Below, in pieces: positions 11,341 through 24,288 of a stretch of DNA of 64,000 nt. Numbering within the stretch: the stretch's first letter is position 1; every line of letters starts with the position of its first letter. The stretch is taken from the NCBI GenBank assembly GCA_030512295.1, contig JAULSR010000001.1:6285001-6349000 (forward strand), read 5' to 3'. The translations under genes were made by a program, and so were the position numbers. The stretch comes from Bombardia bombarda. Its lineage: Eukaryota > Ascomycota > Sordariomycetes > Sordariales > Lasiosphaeriaceae. Below the pieces are notes generated by a model. That model saw only the letters and a list, made by a program, of their open reading frames with translations. It did no database searches and was not told the origin of the DNA.

Positions 11341-12931
11341 TCGGCCTGGCCGCCCGCTCGGTCGGGGCTGGCTGTATCTGCAAATTGCTGTTGTCGCCTT
11401 GGCTGAGCGAACAACGATCAGCTACGTCGCTCTCTCTCGCAGACGCGCAGGCTTTTGGCACAAGGGATAGTATCTCGTCTTTCGTCTATAAGAGAACAAT
11501 ATGGGGGGCGTGAGAGACAGCGGAATAAATGGATGCAATGCATGGGAATCGCAGGGCCCATGCGTCTTGACGGCGAGGTGGAACGAGTGGTTTGGTTCAG
11601 AGTAAGACAGTGGCTGGTTGGGTCATAATGGCCATAATCAGGGTCTTTCCTGCCTTTAGAACTCTGCATCGCCCTACGCCGCAATCGGAGGGGCTGGCAG
11701 GTGGAAGCGTGGCGATGCTCGTGAGGCAGTCGCAATCGCAAGCTTCACTCGATTGGGCACCCAGGCAGACCCAGGCATCAACGCGGTGGATGATGTGGCA
11801 TGTAGGTCTCAGTCAAGGCTGCATGCAGATAGGTGCAGATGTGGGGATGGATTGGTGTCTCAATCTTAACCAACATGGAAAGCCTAAGCTGAGCAGGCAA
11901 TTAATTCCTGCATGTTTTTCTGTGACAATGGCTCGGTAGGTGGTGAACAAGGTGACGAAACGGGGGAAGGAACGACGGGGGACATACATAGGTGGAATGA
12001 TTCTGCCAGGCGGTGAGCCGATATATTGTTATCAGTTTGGGAGATAAATGCACCCCCTGCCTGCAGAGTGCAGTGTTCTTTCCGTCTGCTGTCTGCTGTC
12101 TGGGTATTTTTGGTATTTCTCCCCAATCAATACCACGTCGATTTGATTGCAACCCTAAACTGCAACTCTATCCCCCCCGAGTCAGAGGCCGCATGTCATC
12201 ATCTTCTGCCACTTCAGCATCAATAACAGTGGAGGTCACAACTTGAAGCACTTGCATTCCACATTTGAAGTTCGGCTTTCCCCACGGTGGGGGCCCCGCA
12301 GTTCAGACAGGCAGCAAGCAAGCAGGCTCCAGCCGACGACCTGATTTGCTGCCGGGTACCTTAGGCATGGTCGGTGCCTTTTAAACAGATCCAGTCCCCT
12401 ACTTCCTACTTTCTATTAATTCTTCTCCCGTATGCGTACATGGGCAGTGGCGGTGCCCCTCAAGGTGAGCCGCATCCCCGAATTCCAATTCTCTTTTTTA
12501 ACACACACACCCCGTGGACGTTGTGGCAACGGTGGTTGTACAAAACCCGGTGTTTGCATGGAGGCGCCCGAAGGGGGGTGTGCTCGTTTCCAGCCTGCTG
12601 TCGTCCTGTGGGTTCTGTCCCGCGCTCCCACCGTCCCAGAGTCCCAGAGTCCCATCGTCTGCCCTGCCGGGCCGCTCTTGTGCCTATCGTTCAGGCACTT
12701 CTGTATGCGTCCCGAGGACGCCACGCCCGAACCACGACCGAGGGTTAGAGCAGATTCGCGCCTTTTCTCTAGGCTCCTAGGGTCACTGGGATCAAGCTTG
12801 AAACGTGCCTTCTACCAAGATTCCCTGCACTTAATCAAAGATCCCGTCCACACACGGCAGGCGGCAAAGAGGTATTCCCGAACTCCAGTCCAGTACCTAT
12901 GTACTGTACAACACTTGCCCTGACCGAAGAG

Positions 12932-12959
12932 GCCCTGGATCACCGCCCTGGATCACCGC
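12932..12959. repeat. 13-bp direct duplication
   Basis: The unit gccctggatcacc occurs twice in immediate tandem, followed by gcc. Confidence 0.85.
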
Positions 12960-14924
12960 CGCAGCCCGCCATGGCACAATAAATGGGCACCACACTCACG
13001 GGCCGAATGCCAAGGAATCGCCCCATGCAAAAGAACAACGCTTCTTCCCTTTCCCAACCAGTAGGGTCCCGAAAGGCCAATTGCTACACCAAATGTCGAG
13101 ACAGCCTAGTGTTTGTCCTGTTTGCTCACCGAGACCAAAAAGACCCGAGTTTGTTTGACAATCAACACTCACAAATGCCCTCCCCCCCTTTTCCACATAA
13201 TAGGGAATAGCCCAAGACCATAACCATGTCATTATCGTCTATCCACCCCATCCTTTCCCCCACCTCGTGTGCCCGTGCCGTCTTGTTACCTAAACAAGGC
13301 CACCACCACCTATCGAGCGATAGTAGCTACCATGGTTGTTGTCTCCATCCCATGACGAAGACGCGCTCCTCACCATCATCCTCATCCTTCTCCTTCCTTC
13401 CTTTCACCCCCCTTTTTCTCCATCCATTCGTCCACTCATCCAACCAGTCATAGCCAGCCAAGCAGGTTGGTCTGCTTGTCCCGAGAAGCGGTGTGCATGG
13501 ATGATAGCCGTTCATTCTCGGCTGGGCGGGCCTTGCCTTCATGATTCCAGAGAGCACATGTCTTCTGTGGCACAGGAAACGTGCCCTGGCATAAGTAGGG
13601 GTGGGTGCACTTACCTACCTCTACCTACCTAGCCAAGGCAGTTGCGTAGGTGTGTGTGTTTATTCTCTCAGAATTTGAGATGAGGTTCTCGATCATGGTA
13701 GACGGGCCAGCAGCCCACCACAGATCAACAACGTCAACGTGCATCACTACTACTACCAGCCCGCTTGCCTCGCCCCTTTTCTTTATTATCGTTTTTGGAT
13801 TAATTGAATCAATAAACAAGCCCCATCTTCCAGGGTAATTCCCCTCCAGCTGAATCTAGACCAGCGCCCAGAAACCTACCGTAGCGTAGTATTATTCTAT
13901 AGGCTAATAATGTGTGTCTCTCCTCCACGAGAGAGCTCGCGTGCCTGCCTCGCGCATCATAGTGGTACCGTAGCATTACGTTGCCCGCCTTCGTACACAC
14001 ATACGCAAGAAGAACCTCCCCATTCTTTTTCTTCCAATCTTCTTTGAGCCCTTCCATTCCTACCCCCTACAAAGATATTAAAAGAAGGTACATACAACAG
14101 TACACATACAAGGAGGGGTGTCACCACAGCGAACATCACCGCCGATGTTCTTTTCGGACGCGGCCGTGCATGCATACGTGTGCCTGTCTCTCTGTGTCTG
14201 TGTGCGTGCGTGTTACTGCGGAATGATACTGTGTCATTGTCAAATATCAGATGACAGCGGAGTGAGGTGTGAGCGTGAATATGCATGTGCAGGTACGGAG
14301 TGGAAAAGGGCAACAAAACATCAAACCGGATACCTTCACCTGCCTTAGGCAAGTGTGTGCGGATAACAATGCCCACCGAGAGGTATCATCACACACGCCC
14401 CTCCCTACCAAGCCTCTAGTCCCGGGCGACCGTGGCACAGACAAACAGGAAGGCGGGTCGGACAGGAGGAAGGGTGTTTAGGAACGACCCAAAGGAGAAA
14501 GAAGGCGATAGGTTTGAGGCACAGGAACACTTTGTAGCTAGCTAGCGTGGGAGGAAGAAGGGAGTGAGGGGCGTGAAGCGATCAAGATGCGAGTTAAAAT
14601 TTGTGTGGCTTTGTGTGTGTGTATGCTAATTAATTAAAACCGGACGGTGATCTTCTAATTGGGGTTCTTTTCTAGAAGCATTCATGGAAGGATGGGAATC
14701 AAAGGAATGTAACCTAGGTACCTTATGGCAGGCGGAAAAGAGCCAGGTATAGCTGACCTATGCATCATCATCCATGCGATGCAGACAGAAAGACAAAAAA
14801 GAAGCTCCCGACAAGGCATTCTGTTCTTCGATAAACCATGTTGTGTTCCCCCATCTTCATTTGTCCTCTCATGATCGTCGTCCGTGTTGGAACTGCTGCA
14901 TAGAACCGTTCGAACAGTAAGGTA

Positions 14925-14948
14925 GGCACACACACACACACGCACACA
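14925..14948. repeat. CA dinucleotide microsatellite
   Basis: Run of (CA)n with one CG interruption in non-coding DNA. Confidence 0.85.
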
Positions 14949-16375
14949 TAGCAACGCTCATTGGACTAAAACGGGGGTTTGAGAATGGAGAAGCCGGAGT
15001 TTATTTTGTACTGTATGTACTGTATGTACATATAAAGTAACTGAAGGTATCATGCATGCTAAGATACCGCAGCCAACCACAACCTTCAGAACCACCAAAA
15101 AAATTTGGTTAGAAATTCATTCGCATCTCTTACTTCAACTTGCTTAGGTAAAAACTACTGGGGTACCGATCGACGACTGACCGACAGCAGTCGGTCCTTT
15201 ATAATCCACTCAAGGTCGTACATACAGCTCAAGGCGGAAACAAGAACTAGACTCAGTAGCAAGGCATAAAAGGGCAAAACGTGAAGAACAATCAGAAACA
15301 GTCACGGGGGCATTCGTCATACCGCATTTCATGGACAGTCATCCCATTTTCGTTCACCGTTTTTCCTTTCACGCCCCCACCACTAGCGATTAGACTTAGA
15401 GCCTCATCAGACCTCGGAGATTGCGTTGCAGAAACATGTGTATCTATCGGGATGGTAAAAACAACAGTGATATTTTTTATAATAATGCTAACTGGCCATT
15501 TGTAGAAGAACATATTCATCGAGTGGCTGATCGAGAAATGCCCAAGAATTCCTTGCCGCTTAACCGAAAGCTAGGAGTGCTTATGCTTGTATGTGGCTGT
15601 GTATGTGTTTGTGTAAGAATCGAGTGTCGGGTGTCACATATAATACCGGAATTACACCAAATACAGCTTTCTTTTTGAAGTGATAACGCTAGAAATGGAA
15701 AAGACTTGCGAATACGAGATATAGGTACATAAAACATGGGGTATATGTATGTAACAAATGTGATGAAGAAGTAGAGAAAGAACATTTCCAAAAAGAAGCA
15801 GATGAAAAGAACAACAAGAAAAGAGAATCTATTCTAAATCCAAGAAAAGCTTGTGTCGTATGTAGCGTAGCCCGTGCCTCTTTTTCCAAGCTTTATTCAT
15901 AGCATTCCAATCATTCGTCAATCAACCACGTGTAACCCAAAAGATCCCATTCTAGAAGGAAGATAGAAAATACTTGGGGAAAGAACAAAGAAGGGAAAAA
16001 ACGAAAGCAAGTGAAAGCAAAATCATGGGAACAGGCTCTGTCTTGGATTTCGGCCGGACATGTCCGGGGCTGCACAACCAATTGCCTCTCTCAGCCTAAT
16101 CATGTCTCAGTCGTGCCCGCAGCTAGCCTTCGACCTGCTTGCTCGCCCACTGCTGGGGGCGGGGCGTGCATGAAGAAAGGACCCTTTTTCTGCTGCGGTC
16201 CTTGTCATCGGTCGGGGTAGGGTCAGGGGTAGGTAGGATAGGTAACAACCAGGCTGAAGCAACAACCAAGGAGACTCATATCAGACAAACAAGAGCATGA
16301 ATGCCCCGTCAAGCCGAGCCTCGTTGTTGTCTTAGTTGTGTTGTCGTCGTTAGCTAGCTAGGTGAGTTTCGTATC

Positions 16376-17254
16376 TCACATCTGATGCGAGCCGGGGCCC
16401 GAGCCGCCGCTGGTCGCGTCATAGTCGTAGTAGTAAGGTGAGTCGTAGTATCTGTCGTCGCCGCCGCTGCTTGCGTCTCTGCCGTCGAAGTTGGACATCT
16501 GAGCGTAGCCACCGTAGCCGCCAGGAGCGACGCCGCCAGCGGCGCCGCCGTAGACCCCGAGGTAGGGGTTATCTCCGAGCTGTGGATCTGACAGACGGCT
16601 ACCCTGCTGGCTGGCTGTCGCATGGCCTCTCGCAACCACATGTCGCATATTGATGCTACCCCACGGGAGCCCTGATAGCTCCTCGTCGGCTGGGAGCTCG
16701 TCCGCCTCCGGTATGTGATAGCTGCTGCCGGCATACTGCTGGTTCTGGGCGTCGCGCTGGGCCCGGTCCTTTTGCTCGCGTGCCTTCTCCCCTAAGTGTA
16801 TAATCTCAGTCTCACCATTGTGTTGAGAACCGTGACTCCAAGACCAGTCATGGTCAAACTTACTAAACTTGCGTTGGGCAATCCTGTTCTGGATGCGTCG
16901 TCTTTCTTCTGGCTCCGTCACATCCGTCCAGTCGTCCGTCTTGGACTTGGACGACGCCTTGGACAGGGACTTGTCCTTCTTGGAGCTGGACGGCGAATGC
17001 TGCTTCGAAGATCGAGAAGACATTTTGGATGGTTCTTTTTCCGTTTCTGAGCCTGACTGGGGTGATTTGCTTCCACTGGATCTCTGAAAGATATTCGTGG
17101 AAGGACTTGAGAGAGGTGATGACCCGGCTTGTGGTGATACTCTCGAGCTATCGGTGTCTTCGTCTTCAGATAGGGGATCTATCCAGTGCTCTTGGGTTTT
17201 GGTTGTGGAAGTGACAATGGAATTTTGATCTTCAGGGAGTTGGTATGAGGACAT
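16376..17254 (-). CDS. bZIP-type transcription factor lacking a leucine zipper
   Basis: Probable DNA-binding regulator of a fungal-specific bZIP-like family; target genes unknown. Two exons on the minus strand, 17254-16864 and 16791-16376, separated by a 72-nt intron (GTAAGT...TTAG), give 268 residues. The splice rebuilds the basic region exactly: EERRRIQNRIAQRKF, then REKAREQKDRAQRD. This contains the N-x2-A/Q-x2-R contact pattern typical of bZIP proteins (residues about 113-135). After it no leucine heptads are visible; the text turns into SSYHIPEADEL. The N-terminus is Ser/Thr/Pro-rich with a Lys/Ser stretch, and the C-terminus is Gly/Tyr-rich (YYDSPYYYDYD). The start is at MSSYQLPED; an upstream in-frame ATG at 17311 sits in a purine-rich leader (17262-17305) that could instead be a 5'UTR intron ending directly before the ATG. 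Confidence 0.88.
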   Translation of the reverse strand: MSSYQLPEDQNSIVTSTTKTQEHWIDPLSEDEDTDSSRVSPQAGSSPLSSPSTNIFQRSSGSKSPQSGSETEKEPSKMSSRSSKQHSPSSSKKDKSLSKASSKSKTDDWTDVTEPEERRRIQNRIAQRKFSKFDHDWSWSHGSQHNGETEIIHLGEKAREQKDRAQRDAQNQQYAGSSYHIPEADELPADEELSGLPWGSINMRHVVARGHATASQQGSRLSDPQLGDNPYLGVYGGAAGGVAPGGYGGYAQMSNFDGRDASSGGDDRYYDSPYYYDYDATSGGSGPGSHQM

Positions 17255-20200
17255 CTTATAGAAAAGGAGAGAGGGGGGGGAAGGAAGGGAGGGAGTGAGG
17301 AAAAAGCTCACAAGCCAGTAAAAACCTGTCCTGCTGTCGGAGCTATACTGCTGCTTGCTCTTCTGCTCTGAGATGCAGTGTTGATAGTTTCTTGCTGTCT
17401 GAACAACTTCCGACTTCCAAGTCCTGGGGACTCCTTATATAAAGATCCAGCAGACAGAGGTGGGGCCGCGTCAAGAGAGATGTCGAGATGTAGGCAAGCT
17501 GTTTGTTCCAGGTCTTCTTCGCATACCACAAATTGACATGGAATGCCTGGAGGCTCAGCTCTGATGATGTTTGCCGGAGATAGTATGTGCCCTCTGCGGC
17601 ACGACCGTGTTACCGACGAAGTATGCCCGCAACGGGATGTTGATGACGCGCAACAGCCACAAGGCCATATAAGACGGGCAATCCCGAGGGAGCGTTTTGT
17701 CACTGCCGGTGACAGGGACGCTGTGTTTGAGACTGGAGGAGTGGAGCGCGCGGTGGTGGTGTTCTGGGGTCATGCTTTCTCGCCCTATTTCAAGGGGCAG
17801 AGCTGGCGTAGGAACCGCCATGGAAACGGGGGAGCAGGGATGCAGAAGCATGGCTGCCATGACCATCATGCCTGAGGGATCAAGCGAGCTGGGCTGGAGG
17901 GGGCGTTGATCCATCAACTGGGCCGAAATAAGAGTGGGCGGTCGGAGAATCCTGGGACTCGACCCTCCGCAAAACGCCTCCCGTCGTCCACAATGGCGGA
18001 TGGCGGATGACGGTAGAGAGCATGGCTTGCACTTGCACGCACGCAGCAGGCGTGATTCTTGACCCTGGTGGGGAAGCGGTATGTAGTAGTGACAGTGCGT
18101 CCTCCTCCATAGACCCGGAGCCACATCCGCCAGCCTTGCCCCAGATGTGACTCTGCCCTCATGTGGTGCAAATCACCACGGGATGTGGGCTGCATCTGTC
18201 AAAGGTGAGATAGCGTAACCAGGAACATCCAAGAAAAGAGGTGAGAGAGGAGCCGCCATGCTGTGCGCACCAGTAGAGGGGCCCAAAAAGAAACGAGAAA
18301 TACGAGCCGACCCGACCCGAGTACCAAACAGATAGAGATAAAAATATCACCGACGGCCTCTTTTCTCCTTGATTCCCATACATACGCTAGTGTAGGGCTC
18401 ATTGTAATCATCACAATTGGTTACATCTAGAGCTTAGGGGATCAATCAAACAAAGTGAAGCTATAGCCTCGATTATCTAAGATTGGTACAAGAGGTACTG
18501 GCTTGAAACGCAAAGATAACATCCGACAAAAATCGGCAACAAGGCGCGAGTAAGGCAATTCGGTCATAAGAGAGAAAGAGAAAGGAAAAAACGCCGGTAT
18601 GTCTGAAGACTGTAGGTGAGTGCGCCTCTGGCCTGCTTACAGACGCATGTATTCGGGTATAAGGGCGAAATACTTACGTACACTCGGTGCCCTGAAAGGG
18701 ATCTGTACAGTACGTATTCTGTGCAATACTGGCTAACGTAGTTAGCCTGGGGGCATTTTGGTATGTACCCAGAGATGTACTGTACATACCTATTAAGTTG
18801 ATTGGCTTCATCTCTCGGCGAAGTAATGATCTGACTTCAGATCCAATACCCGCATGTCCAGCTCTGACAGTAGTCGTCCTTGAAAAGTCCGTCGATCTAC
18901 AACCACATCACAAGCTTAGGTTATTGCGAGAGAAAGTTCAAAGCGACTGCACAGTCAAGAGCTACCACTCCAGGCAGTTGCAGTTGACTGTTAGTTAGCA
19001 GATCACCCCTTGCCTTCGGAGATCGCCTCTGGCGTGCATGTGTGTGCCCCCTCTAGACGTTTAGGTGTAAGTGGGCATTGGCCAATCAAATAACGAGCGG
19101 TGTTGAAACGATACTAGAGCAGTACTGCCCAAAGAGGTTAAAGCGTGTACTATGGACTGACATGCAGTAACAATCGACAGAAATGCGCCTCTCCCCTGCG
19201 GACCGTTCGCTAACAGGGCATCCAGGACGTGCGGACCCCATAGCTTGCCATGTGCTAGGAGGCCTTTGAAAGAGCTTATAGCTCGGACGTTATGCTTCCC
19301 GGCGGTCTGGTTGGCTGAGTTTATCTGGAGCTGAGAGAAGAGCCGCTAGGTATATCACCTCAGCCGATTTTCTCACACTTTTGTGGGACAGATTGCAACC
19401 GGAGAAGTGCAGGTCAAGAGGCTGTGAACGATGCAACTCAGCATTTGCTGGGTGCTACCCTTTGGCAGGGCGGCTCCTGAATTCTGAGCTTCCCGGCGTA
19501 TATTCCATGCGGGTGATGTTCCTTCGTGCTGCGTGCGGGGTCATCCTCCCCACGCTACAGTGCCAGTCGAGCTCCAGCTGTCCGCAATGATGCCATGTCC
19601 CAAACATTGAGACAGACGGTGAACCAGTGGTGCAAAACATGTGCTTGGCGTGTGGTGGTGCAGTTCAAAGTTCCGTGTAATCCTTGCAGATATGAATGGT
19701 GCCAAGCAAAGGCAATACGAAGGCTGCCAATAGGTGGCTTATTAAGGCAAACTGGTCCAGAGTAAAGGTGTTTGTTTGAACGGTGTGAATGCCGGGCGTT
19801 TCAGTCAAGTACCGGGTACGCTGAGAATAGTCGGATGCCCGTCATGTTAAAGGTAAGCCCTACTTCGTTTTAACAAGGCCGTCCGACTTCAAGTTGCTGA
19901 GAAGGTGTATGCAGCTGTTAAGCTTAAAAGACACCGCCACTTCAACCCCGCTCACGGTCGCCAAAGTAATACTTCGTGGGTGGTGTTGTCGCGTTCCATA
20001 TTCCAATTTGCTGTCGGAATCAGCATGTCTTTCATGGACACCTTTCGAGAGTCCGCTTGATGATTGTTAGTGGCTTATCGACACTAGCAATGGCAAGTCT
20101 TGCATTCGACCCAAAGGCCAAGGCCGTGTCTCGCTTCTGATCCGGGAAGCGGACCGTCACGCTTCAGCTGAGGCGCAACCGCCCAATCATCTTCCGCGAT

Positions 20201-23200
20201 CTCGACGGTAATTGATCCCGAATTAGTTGTCGCAGTACAACACCGATTCCCTATTCACACGCTGGACAATGGATCTCTGGAGTCCTGTCATTCCGATATT
20301 GATTGCCTCTAACGTGGCTAAGAGAGTTAGCCTCCCTGCAGCCATACATGGACGATAGCCAAGCCCGGGATTCTGGCCACGAAATCGCAGTCTATGCCGC
20401 AAAGAGCGGCCGTCCGGATGTCACTGTGCAGACATTCCCGACTCGCTTAGGATTGGCTGGCAAGCAACGGGGTGAGTAAAGGGCGAGGCACGCTATTATG
20501 TCGCATTGCGGGTGAGGTGTCGATCAGGGCACGTTTCTCGCCCGCTGTTGTGAAAGCTGTGAATCGCTATATGCGCCTCTCGTGTTGCGGACACCCCCTA
20601 TGACGAAGGCCTTGTACCATTGTATTGCAGTATCTGATTGATGTGGACCAGCAAGGACCCTAAGAGATGAGCCTATTGTGTATCGGAGAGAACCAGCCTG
20701 TTGGGAAACCAAATGTCTCGAGCATACACTCACTAGGCGTTTCCAGCCATGAAAGAACCACACCCCGAGTGATCATCTGGCTCCAAAATACGGATGTAGT
20801 ACCCGTCAAAGAGAGAAACGATACATGGCATCCTTAGTAGAAGCCCAAGTGTTGAGACTTTTGAAACCTGAAGATGTTTGACTCAGCATCATCGGCAGTG
20901 TCGTGGGGAAGGTGGTTCAATTTCCGGGTACACTAGTTTGACCCGTCGTCAGTGTGATGCGGCTGCAGCCGTGCCCTGCAGAGTCCAACTCTGTAGAGAA
21001 AATAATTTTCCGCGCGTAACGCTCAACCGTTGTGGAGATGTATTGGCTATAGCCACGCCACCGTCAACAGTGGCTGCCTCCCAAAACGACATTCTCGATG
21101 CCCTTTCTAAGTAGGGCATGTTGTATGTTGTGTGCCGGTGGGTTTATCCCGATTTGGTCCCGCCAACTGTCATGATCTGGATCGACTCGATGAGGCGAGG
21201 CTTAGATTGCCTACCCCTCAAAACAACAGGGCCAATGGACCGGTGACATTTCAGCCGCAGTATAGGTTTTTAGATGCAACGAAATCCGATGGACGATGAC
21301 CGCCGCCACTAGCCTGCCGACGACGTACCAATGTTTGTGACAGGCGAAGTGAGCGACAGTAGGATCGGGGCTGGATGAAGTAATCTAACTTAGATAAGCT
21401 CCAATTCCGCTCCTTCAAGTAGGTAGTGCTGCATCAACCCGGCCCATCGCCGTCCAGAAGCTCGTATATCGTGCAGAATGCAGAACGAATATTGACCGAA
21501 TAACTTGGCTTGCGCCCTCACAGCCTCGATGAGTTGCCATCTGGCCTGGCTGCCATGCAGTGACGACCTTGCGTTTGTCTCCAAAGAGGTGATGGGATTA
21601 AGTCACACACCCTCCCACACCCGGGAACAAAGAAATAAGCAAGCATACAGTGCTATGTGTGAGGGTGGTGATTGTTGGGGGAAAAAAAACCTTGTATCTT
21701 GAAGCAAATAATATGAAAAATAGGAAAGGAATGGATCTTGAATCACCGTGTGGATTCTGCAATGATTTCCTAGAATGACTCACCTCTGAGGGTCCATGCA
21801 GACTGGCATCCCTGTACCTGAGTCACTTGCATAGGTGTCGGGAGAGACAAAGTCGAAGCAATCAGCCCTATAGACGTACACCTGACTTTGCCTGCTGCTA
21901 GGCTGCCCAAGTCAGCCAGTCAAGGGCTTCATTACCCTGGAAGCCAGGTGAGGATGAAAAGATGATGAAGCAATCGGGCCTAGTTCTCGCCGACTGTGCC
22001 ATGATGGCGCCGTTGGCGTTCATAGTGAGGCCGTCGGTCAGTTCAGTGGCTGGCAGCTTTGGGCTGAGTTTCGCCAAGAGGCACCCGATGGGATGGACGA
22101 GATACGTGAAGGAGGGCAAACAGACGCAGACAGGCTCGTTCCCGTCGTCGGAATTGTTAAAGGTGAAAGTTAGAAGGCCCGGGTAGTATTGATGGCGGTC
22201 TGAGTCCGGATTCTGACCGCCAAAAACTGGACTGACGGCGCGGTGGAAGAGAAGGCGTCGGTCGGGCCGCGTGGGTAAGAAGAGGTTCTGACGTGACGTG
22301 ACGGCAACGTGTGGTGGTAAGATTTCTGGGGTGGTGAGTCACTTTCCCCTCCAAAGTTCCATCGTTCCTTCCCATCAATCACCGGAACGACCACAACGAA
22401 CGATCGCAAATCTCCGAAGAAGGAAATAAAAGCTTCTGTTGCAGCAAGCTGGGGAGCGGGTAGGGCTGGCTGCGTGATTGATGATTCCGAATCAGGTGTC
22501 GAGATTACACGTTGGATCCGCCCTGTAGATCCAATGCGACAATAATCTGCCGTTGTATCATCTGCGAATCGGCATGTCCGAGAATCCAAACGACGGGCAT
22601 TTGGCCAAACAAAGTGCATCCATGGCAGTCGACCGCGGGGTTGTTTGTCGAAAGCAACCAACCAGGCCGGTTAACGTTGGCCAGATCAATCAGACGGGCG
22701 TTGATTGATACATGCCGGCCAGCGACGGCAAATGATGGCCATTGATGGACTATCCGGTGCTGTTCGGCGTCTTTCTGAGTGGACGTTATTTTCTCGGGAC
22801 CCTCGGGCGAAGATTCATGGCGATTTGAAAGTTGAGAATTGGACGCGCTCCTCGAATGCCACCTCCTCGGGGTCGATGTGATGTTTGTTCTTCTAACATA
22901 GCTGGCATCGGCGTGAGCAATCAGTGCGACAACTCAATTGCTGGGTTTCGTTATATTCCTCGCGAGAACCTTGGAGCCTGGTTCCGGGAATTGAACTCAC
23001 GGACAGAACAAAAGGGTAGGTGGTGCTTAGGGTTAGCTGGGGTTAAGGTAGTGGACAGGAAGGAGGTCTTAGTCAACGCTGACACACCCTTCCCGTCCCA
23101 TTTCATTTCATTTCATCAAAAGCCTTCTACCCGCAAAGGTATATGTTTGCTGACTTAACATGAATCAAAGGTCTGCCAGCGACAAAAAGAAACAAGAAAA

Positions 23201-23574
23201 AGGGGGGATGATGAATCCGTCCGGGAACCTCGGAAGTGCTAGAGGGTCGGGTGACAGGCATGCACAAATGCACAAAGCGAATGTTCATTGGCATAAAACC
23301 AGCTGCAAGAAACCAACAAAAAAATGGTTCATCCCAACATTTATAACCTCATCCTGGACTTGATTTGCTCATCTGATGGTCTGCTTTGTTCCAAGTCAAA
23401 CTCATAACAACACTTTCAATGCGTGATAAATATTCATATTGTGCAGATCTTTGGCCCTTGATCTGTGGTGCTATCCGTAAATGAGCCGGGAGCAGAGCAT
23501 TGCAAGCTGAACCCCATTAGTATACAGATTTTACAGATCTTGCTACACTTCCCCGTAGCTGGGGCTGCCTTTAC
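17255..23574. other. Long gene-poor stretch upstream of bZIP gene
   Basis: About 6.3 kb without a supportable gene. The proximal part is the bZIP gene's leader and promoter. From about 18.9 to 21.5 kb the sequence lacks the microsatellites common elsewhere in the window, and frames break every few dozen codons on both strands, as decayed coding or transposon DNA would. I could not identify any conserved domain. Bases 23096-23117 contain (TTTCA)3. The distal part is the 3' side of the mS41 gene. Confidence 0.45.
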
Positions 23575-24288
23575 TTAGTAAAAGCCCTGCTTCTCTCTCA
23601 AAGCCTTGCGCTCAGCCACGCCTCTCTTGAAGCGGACCTCTGCCCGTCTTCTCTCACCACCGTCAACCTTGTGTCCTCTCCTGTCCTCCCACATGCCCTC
23701 GGTAATGGCGACGCGCGCGCCGCCGTTCTTGGCCGGTAAGGCGTAGGGCCCGACGATGGTGCGAATCCTGTCCACCTTGAAGCCGCGAACCTTAACGAGG
23801 TCCTTGGCCGGGATGTCCTCGATCTTCTTCCCAGCAGGTACGTTGACGACATGCCTCTCACGCGTCATGACGTCCTTGACCACCTCGAGCACCTTCAGCT
23901 CCGCAACGCCGTTCTCGACGTGCTGCAGGTCTCCGCCAATTCCGTACCTGCCCTCTCTGAATCGTTGCCTCCATCTGAGGAGGTATCGGCGCGCGCGTGG
24001 GGGTTCGACGCCGAGCTCGCGCAGCTGCTCGGATGTCAAGGAGAATAGGGCGTCCCATGTGGGGAATTTGGGCGCATGTTGGCGCAAGCCGCGGCCGATA
24101 ACGGTGAGGAAGGTCTCGACGTCGGGCACGAGAGGGATGGTTGGTGGGATAGCTGGTGGCTGTTGCGGCGCCTGCAGCGCATTTTTATGAGCCCATCTTG
24201 CCTGCGCCCTGAGACCGGGGGCGACGGTCGGGGCAGCGGTGCAGGGTCGGAACAGGAGCCCCAGAGACGGTACCCGGATGGACTTCAT
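23575..24288 (-). CDS. FYV4: Mitochondrial small ribosomal subunit protein mS41 (IGR motif, Fyv4)
   Basis: Protein of the mitochondrial 37S ribosomal subunit. A single exon of 237 residues starts at ATG 24288. The N-terminus (MKSIRVPSLGLLFRP, then Arg/Ala-rich to about residue 40) has the basic amphipathic look of a mitochondrial presequence. The IGR domain follows at about 58-112: FLTVIGRGLRQHAPKF, WDALFSLTSEQLRELGV and ARRYLLRWRQRFREG. The remainder is basic (GGARVAITEGMWEDRRG; ERKALREKQGFY at the end), longer than yeast Fyv4 but common in filamentous fungi. No intron is needed. It is divergent from the SNF2-RING gene, sharing a roughly 780-base upstream region. Confidence 0.93.
   Translation of the reverse strand: MKSIRVPSLGLLFRPCTAAPTVAPGLRAQARWAHKNALQAPQQPPAIPPTIPLVPDVETFLTVIGRGLRQHAPKFPTWDALFSLTSEQLRELGVEPPRARRYLLRWRQRFREGRYGIGGDLQHVENGVAELKVLEVVKDVMTRERHVVNVPAGKKIEDIPAKDLVKVRGFKVDRIRTIVGPYALPAKNGGARVAITEGMWEDRRGHKVDGGERRRAEVRFKRGVAERKALREKQGFY

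Larger units (their letters stand above)
11341..16375. other. Long gene-poor stretch
   Basis: About 5 kb in which I see no supportable gene. Open frames on both strands are short, overlap each other and resemble no family. The stretch is full of simple sequence: pyrimidine-rich blocks (13220-13440), tacctacc-type blocks (13600-13630), GT-rich (14170-14215) and CA-rich (14925-14950) tracts, and repeated tgtactgtatgtac near 15005-15030. It may contain a long non-coding transcript or the extended 3' side of the bZIP gene. Confidence 0.5.

Noticed and set aside
17308..17703. Upstream minus-strand frame as extra coding exon of the bZIP gene
   Set aside because: It ends with a stop before the bZIP start, and the only in-phase splice to the ATG leads into a frame with no upstream ATG, so it is more likely a 5'UTR with an intron.
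20265..20290. Sequence resembling the start of 5.8S rRNA (caatggatctctgg)
   Set aside because: Only about a dozen bases match; the following bases do not continue the 5.8S sequence.
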